From Bimuria novae-zelandiae CBS 107.79 (taxonomy: Eukaryota; Ascomycota; Dothideomycetes; Pleosporales; Didymosphaeriaceae), in assembly GCA_010015655.1 (NCBI GenBank), contig ML976666.1, forward strand, positions 973,107 through 1,037,106: 64,000 nt of DNA. Reading direction: 5' to 3'. The notes beneath the pieces were generated by a model. That model ran no database searches, had not been told where the DNA came from, and was given only the letters and a program-made list of their open reading frames with translations. Shown here in pieces: positions 59,701 to 64,000 of the stretch (its first letter is position 1; every line of letters begins with the position of its first letter). The translations under genes and the position numbers were made by a program.

Positions 59701-62630
59701 AGTAGAGTCTAGCTAACAAAGTTAAGAGTATAAAGGCTATAGTAAAGGTAGTAATAAGGCGCGTTAAAACCTATTTCTTACGCTAACTTATAAATAGTAG
59801 CGTTATTATTACTCGCGTTATTAAGTACGAAGTAACTAATATTAAGCGGGTTAATACTAAACTACTATATTATTTAGCTAATAACCTCTACTATCCTCTT
59901 ACTACTATAAGCGCCTGCTAGCAGCGATAGCGCTATAGGTAAATCCTAAAGCTTGCTACGCTTACTAATAAAGTAAGTAATAATACTTAGAAACCCGCGC
60001 TTACCGCCCTTTATTATTTAGCTATTAAAGCTAAGGTAGATCTTGCTTAGCGCCTAGGACAGCTCTAAGACTACCTAAGGTTTTAGGTAGTTATAAAGTT
60101 ATAAAATAAAGCCTGAGACGCTCGTGCGAGAGGACCATAACGTAGCCTTAGCTTCTAAGTTAGTAGCTATAATTAGCTATTAAAATGCTAGTAACTTAAA
60201 CTCTCTTAATACGTAATTATTCTTAATAAGCTAACTAACAGCAGTAAGCCTAAAGTGCTAAGTATTAAAGCCGCTAAGCTTATTAGTAATATCTTAAGAG
60301 ACGCTAATCTTATCGCCTATAAAGACTTAGCGTAGGTGGCTTATCTCGCGCTTCTCTACTTCTTTTCCCGGCGATAGATAGCTATGACCGCGCTTTTTCT
60401 AGCTTAGGTGGTAGGCTATTATTAACGTTAATAGCGTTATCTTATATATGCCTGCGCCTCCAGCGTCTATAATCTTATGCTAATAGTAGTATTAATAGAT
60501 AAAAAAGAGCTAATTTAGCTCCTTAAGTAGCGTAATATAGTATTTATAAAGGTATACTTAGCTCCTCTTTGCGCGCTGTGTCGCTAATAGCTTTATATAT
60601 TTTAGTATACGCTTAAAATTAAGCCTATTAAAGTTATCCTCTAGGTGCGCGTCTAGGCTCTTATTACTATCCTTATTAGCACCTTTAGCGGGCTCTCTAA
60701 CGTCTATTATAGCTATTATTGTAGCGTTGCTACCTTTAGTAGGCAGAATAATGCTATCCTTACTCTATAACTTACGGAATCGCAACTTAAAGGTAGCTCG
60801 CGGCGATAGGCGCTATAATAGCGTTAATTATGTATTATCTAGCTTAATTAGCTAGGTAGACGTGCCTTAGGTAGCTATTTTAGCGTATTTATATAGCTTA
60901 GGGATTGCAGCGCTATTACGCGCGCGTTTTAACTACTTTAGTAGCATAATAAATAAGCTTAGTGTAGCTAAAAAGATAAAGTAATAGCTAAAAACGCGTG
61001 CTGCTAGAGGTGGCTAGCCACTTACTAGTACTAGTAAGTAACTTAGCTATTAATAAGCTAACTATTATACTAGTATAACACTAGAAAAGTGTCGCGAGAT
61101 TGTCTATATAGTAGCCTTAAAAAAGTTACTAAACTTAGCCTAAAACTACTCTACTATTTACTTTTTATTAAGCTTAATAAGCTAAATAATTAAGCCTTCC
61201 CTCCTTAGCTTGGCTTGTTAGCAAATTACTACACGTTAGCTTAGATTGATAGAACCAAGCCAAGCTCAAGCCAAACAATCAAGCGCTTGTTAGCGGCTTG
61301 ATTGTTGGCAGGTCTGATTCTTCCTCGCTAATTGGTTCATCGCCCAATTTAGCATGAAGAATGAGGTACTGTCGCTGAAGCACCTTCCGCTCACCAGGGA
61401 GTCCCCTAAATTGAGCTTCCAGGAAAGAGTTAAACACCTGGATTGAAGTTGTCAGAACCTTGATCAGATGAAGAGGGAGTGCGCATAGGAACATACTTCG
61501 ATGTAACGGAAGTACTCGTATGGCAATATTTTAGACCTTCCTAATACATCCTCGAAATGGATACTATCCCCTGGCTGGAATGCGGGTGATCGAAGGATGT
61601 TGTCCTGGATAGCTCGCAGAATATGATACATCTCAAAATTAGTCCGTCTATTCGGGTTAATCGCTAGAAAATCTCGATTGGACCAGTCGTTGGGAGCAAT
61701 CTACTTACACCACCTGTTCTAGAACTTCGCGAACTCGCACAGGTAAGTCGTGGATCCTAGGCACGTTATTAGTGAGTGTTAAGTTACGAGAGCCGACATA
61801 CATCCGCATTAGCTGTACCCCAAGACTCCTGAAACTAATCACCGTTGCGTGAACGGATTCTGTAGTCTCCGAGATACGACCTAAAGTCGTGGCGGCATCT
61901 TCGACCTTTGCCATCACATTGTTCGTGTATTGCACCTGTTGTTTGGCGTATCGCTTTACGGAATCCTGCACAGTGCTTAGCTCATTCTGTATATTCTTCA
62001 AGCTCGTCCTTTGCTCAAGGACACTTGCTAACAGTGTGACATGGGATGCCTGAGCTTGCGCTTCTAGTCTCGAGAGAGACTCCCTGTCAAGAGCTCTTAG
62101 TTTCGCATACAGATAGGTCTATCGTGCTACTCACGAAGTGTGGGTGGCAAGAAGCAGGTTAATACTGAGAACTTTCGCTCCAATAACAGTTCTGAGCTCC
62201 GCAACCTCATCGCTCATAAACAATGCCCACTGGGATTTGCGCCCAATGGACTTGATTGAACCTCTATTGAGGGCCGAAAAAGGTCCTAGTGAGGCTTCAT
62301 ACTTGTGCATTCTGTCTAGGAATTCTTGAAGCGGAATTTGGCATGTTAGAGCCATGCCTCGGATGGCGTTTACATGTTCCCTATTACTCGCGGTAGGTTG
62401 GAGGCTCTGCAAATATCGAAGTGTCCTCTCTAGAGCCTGGAGTTCGAGTTGAAGATGCTGGTACTCGGTCGCAGCGCCACATTTGTCCTTTAGAGCTTTG
62501 ATGACTTTTGTGATTAAACCTATTCACGGTGCATGCTTAGAACAAGAGCTGTGTGCTCTCAGCCTTGCCAGGGAATTATACCGATTGCGGCGATAAAATC
62601 ACCCACGGAAAAGCCAAATGCGGGCATCAT
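56735..62630 (-). pseudogene. STAND/NLR-like multidomain gene, split by a hAT element and otherwise broken
   Basis: Exons I assign on the minus strand: 62,582-62,630; 62,135-62,519; 61,709-62,083; 61,497-61,647; 61,317-61,437 continuing at 58,090-58,237 across the hAT insertion; 57,359-58,007; and 56,950-57,312. Introns are 46-82 nt with GT...AG and good branch sites, and every phase closes. Domains in order: an N-terminal region (FGFSVGDFIAAIGLI) like the N-terminal domain of fungal STAND proteins; helical QIPLQEFLDRM...WALFMSDEVAELR; a coiled region; a ubiquitin-like ULD-type segment (FEDVLGRSKILPYEYFR, FRGLPGERKV, W.RTVFPGSILIMSVIM); a Cys cluster CPRGSC...CNKCGMRF; and a STAND-associated helical domain (RFTNFLQVVQQFAALGD). 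The frame then breaks. A TPR remnant of Kinesin-light-chain type (EAEQLEVQLMEARMTGLGEKH) follows near 56,758-56,903. No NTPase motif remains. Family names are from memory. Confidence 0.75.
58246..61316 (-). mobile_element. hAT-superfamily DNA transposon, RIP-inactivated
   Basis: 3,071 bp with ends CAGACATGCCAACAATCAAG and the complement of CAGACCTGCCAACAATCAAG. The 8-bp duplication ATTCTTCC is present at 58,238-58,245 and 61,317-61,324, the hAT signature. The minus strand carries a degraded transposase. Near 58,590-58,660 its C-terminal dimerisation region reads LALNVLFILVLSYKCKRMFS, from the usual LALDVLSIPAMS.ECERVFS. The interior is strongly RIP-altered; the outer 80-120 bp are not. Confidence 0.93.
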
Positions 62631-62872
62631 TTGGGGAATAGATGTTGAAGATCGGTAGCGGAAGAGGGGACGCTTGACCTAGAAAATTAGGTGAATCATG
62701 GCTCATGATAGTAAGTGGCGAGAAACTGGGCAAAAGTCTTAAAGTCTGAAGTCGCTATTGCACAGCCACTGCGGGGTTGCTTAGAAGACCACTCTAAAAA
62801 ATATTCAGCGTGTCAGCCACTACTTTTCCTCTCTATTGGAGAGTCTAAAAGCCTCTCTGCAGTTTGCCTGCG
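62631..62872. promoter_or_regulatory. Upstream region of the STAND-like gene
   Basis: A 240-bp stretch between the start codon at 62,630 and the right inverted-repeat arm. It would contain the promoter, but I see no clear TATA box. Its shortness means that the gene's promoter lies inside the inverted repeats. Confidence 0.4.
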
Positions 62873-62913
62873 CTAGCAGGGAGGGCGGCTGACCCGCTCT
62901 GGCAATAGGGTTG
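62873..62913. repeat. Right 41-bp arm of a long-range inverted repeat
   Basis: Complement begins CAACCCTATTGCCAGAGCGG at 62,913. Pairs with 56,133-56,173; the arms are 6,781 bp apart end to end. Confidence 0.85.
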
Positions 62914-63042
62914 CGCGGAAGGCAAGAGCGCCGATGGTTTTTGATCTCGGACATTCTTTTACTGGAACCGCGGACGCTCGCTTAGCTAGTTCCCGCTGCA
63001 AGGCGTTCCGTGCGGATTACCCAACGTCATGCTGGAGCCCCG

Positions 63043-64000
63043 ATGGCGCCGTTAGACTCTGACTACGAACCGTCGACACCACCCCCTCCGCCAGATAAGC
63101 GAACTAGGAGACGTATGGCTAAGGCGCTCGAAGCCCTGCAGTAGTTCCCCGCAACGAGAGTAGCGGTTATGGTACCGCAGCGATAGTAGAACGGCGAGGC
63201 TGAGCGCACGTAGTAACGCCTAACGCACGATGGACTCTCGCCCTTTCCTACTGGGCGCGTGTTGCTGTCCTCCGAACGCGAACGCGAGCCTAAAGGGAGC
63301 GACACTAGGCTAGGTTAGTTAGTAGTGCTTATTGCGAGTCTTAAGGAGATAATAGCGCAGTAAAGTAGTATTATTATAAACTAAAATAAAATTATTAAGG
63401 ACATTTAACGCGACCGCGTAACGTTTTAGTTAGAGTAGTAGTATTTTAAGGACTAAATTATAGAATTTTAAGAAATAATTAGCTTTCTGCGCGCACAGCT
63501 CGACACTATCTTAATTAAGCTACTATTAACATAGTTATAGGCGTTAGTTGCTGCTAGCGGGCCGCTAGCAGGCGTAGGTACGATAGTTTTAAGAATAACG
63601 AGCATAGGGACGGCAGACAAGGACAATATATAGTAGCTAGTAATTAACGTGAGCTAAGTAGGAGACAGCATAGCAGAGAAAGTAGTCACGACGGAGATAA
63701 CTAAGCAGGTTATCTAGTAAGGCATGGACGGCGTAGAGAGGCTTATTAGTATAATAGTTAAGGGATTCCGCGTATGGCGAGCGAACGAAGGCACAAGCGT
63801 AATTAAGTTCTTAGTTAATAAAGATAAGGAGGCGACGATCTGGCAGATAATAGTAGAGTGGCTTAAGCTAGCACTACTAGGCGCAAGATTAGTAGGCCCT
63901 AAATAGTACCCGGTTAAGGTAGACTGGATCGAGGTAGCGCTGGTGATAGACGCGGAGAGCGGTAAGGTAAGCAGGTTGGCGATGGAACGCTTTGGCATAG
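63043..64000 (+). pseudogene. ORF1 (Gag-like) of a probable Tad-like LINE, RIP-damaged, cut by window end
   Basis: From ATG at 63,043 one frame reads MAPLDSDYEPSTPPPPPDKR, then a basic RTRRRMAKALEAL, and meets TAG where Gln would be expected. The same frame reappears as TSIIVKGFRVWRANEGTSVI-type and EWLKLAL.GARLVGPK sequence (63,724-63,906), resembling ORF1 proteins of fungal Tad-type LINEs. It ends without a terminus at 64,000. Base composition turns RIP-type after about 63,310. The family assignment is tentative; the zinc knuckles and reverse transcriptase would lie beyond the window. Confidence 0.5.

Noticed and set aside
15048..64000. Giant cargo-mobilising element of the Starship type
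   Set aside because: No DUF3435-type tyrosine recombinase was recognised, and the blocks are explained by ordinary Gypsy, Copia, pogo, Tc1 and hAT insertions.

Overview
The window reads as nuclear DNA of a filamentous ascomycete (Pezizomycotina). A dothideomycete, probably of the Pleosporales, is my inference from protein style. Genes have short introns (about 45-140 bp) with GTANGT-like donors and CTGAC/CTAAC-like branch sites. Long A+T-rich blocks are riddled with TAA/TAG and depleted of CpA, the signature of repeat-induced point mutation (RIP). No bacterial, organellar or rRNA sequence was seen, and no tRNA or CRISPR array was recognised.

Region 1 (1-15,047) is an ordinary gene-bearing segment. 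In order it holds an MTC6-type membrane protein gene (+), the MCM3 replicative helicase subunit (-, four exons including a 19-nt exon), a short-chain dehydrogenase (+), a glyoxalase/VOC-fold protein (+), a cytochrome P450-like protein with a degenerate heme loop (+) and a small single-pass membrane protein (+). These genes do not form an obvious pathway or cluster.

Region 2 (15,048-43,927) is a transposon graveyard, mostly RIP-mutated. It contains three pogo/Fot1-type elements with TA target duplications and two Tc1-type elements. It also has a multi-level nest: an LTR copy (17,850-31,585) is split by a 437-bp MITE and by a 12.8-kb minus-strand Gypsy element with ACGAG target duplications. 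The Gypsy in turn holds a 5,979-bp Copia element (GCTCT duplications) and a 128-bp hAT-type MITE. A solo LTR (ATTTA duplications) follows.

Region 3 (43,928-47,028) is a 3-kb normal-composition island between transposon blocks. It carries one gene, for a small Ser/Ala-rich secreted protein with a GPI-anchor-like C-terminus.

Region 4 (47,029-55,481) holds a second complete but RIP-damaged Copia element (ATTAT duplications), an LTR fragment, a pogo fragment and one uninterrupted pogo-family transposase ORF of 562 codons.

Region 5 (55,482-62,913) is the most interesting part. A minus-strand, multi-exon, STAND/NLR-like gene runs from 62,630 to about 56,735. Its inferred order is an N-terminal domain like those of fungal STAND proteins, a ubiquitin-like (ULD-type) segment, a zinc-ribbon-like Cys cluster, a STAND-associated helical domain and a Kinesin-light-chain-type TPR remnant. 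It is split by a 3,071-bp hAT transposon. Removing the transposon and one copy of its 8-bp duplication leaves the reading frame open. The gene is further broken by a 4-nt tandem duplication and a deletion where the NTPase domain should be. The whole locus lies between 41-bp inverted repeats at 56,133 and 62,913, so it may have been carried by a transposon.

Region 6 (62,914-64,000) starts a RIP-damaged element on the + strand, probably ORF1 of a Tad-like LINE, cut by the window edge.
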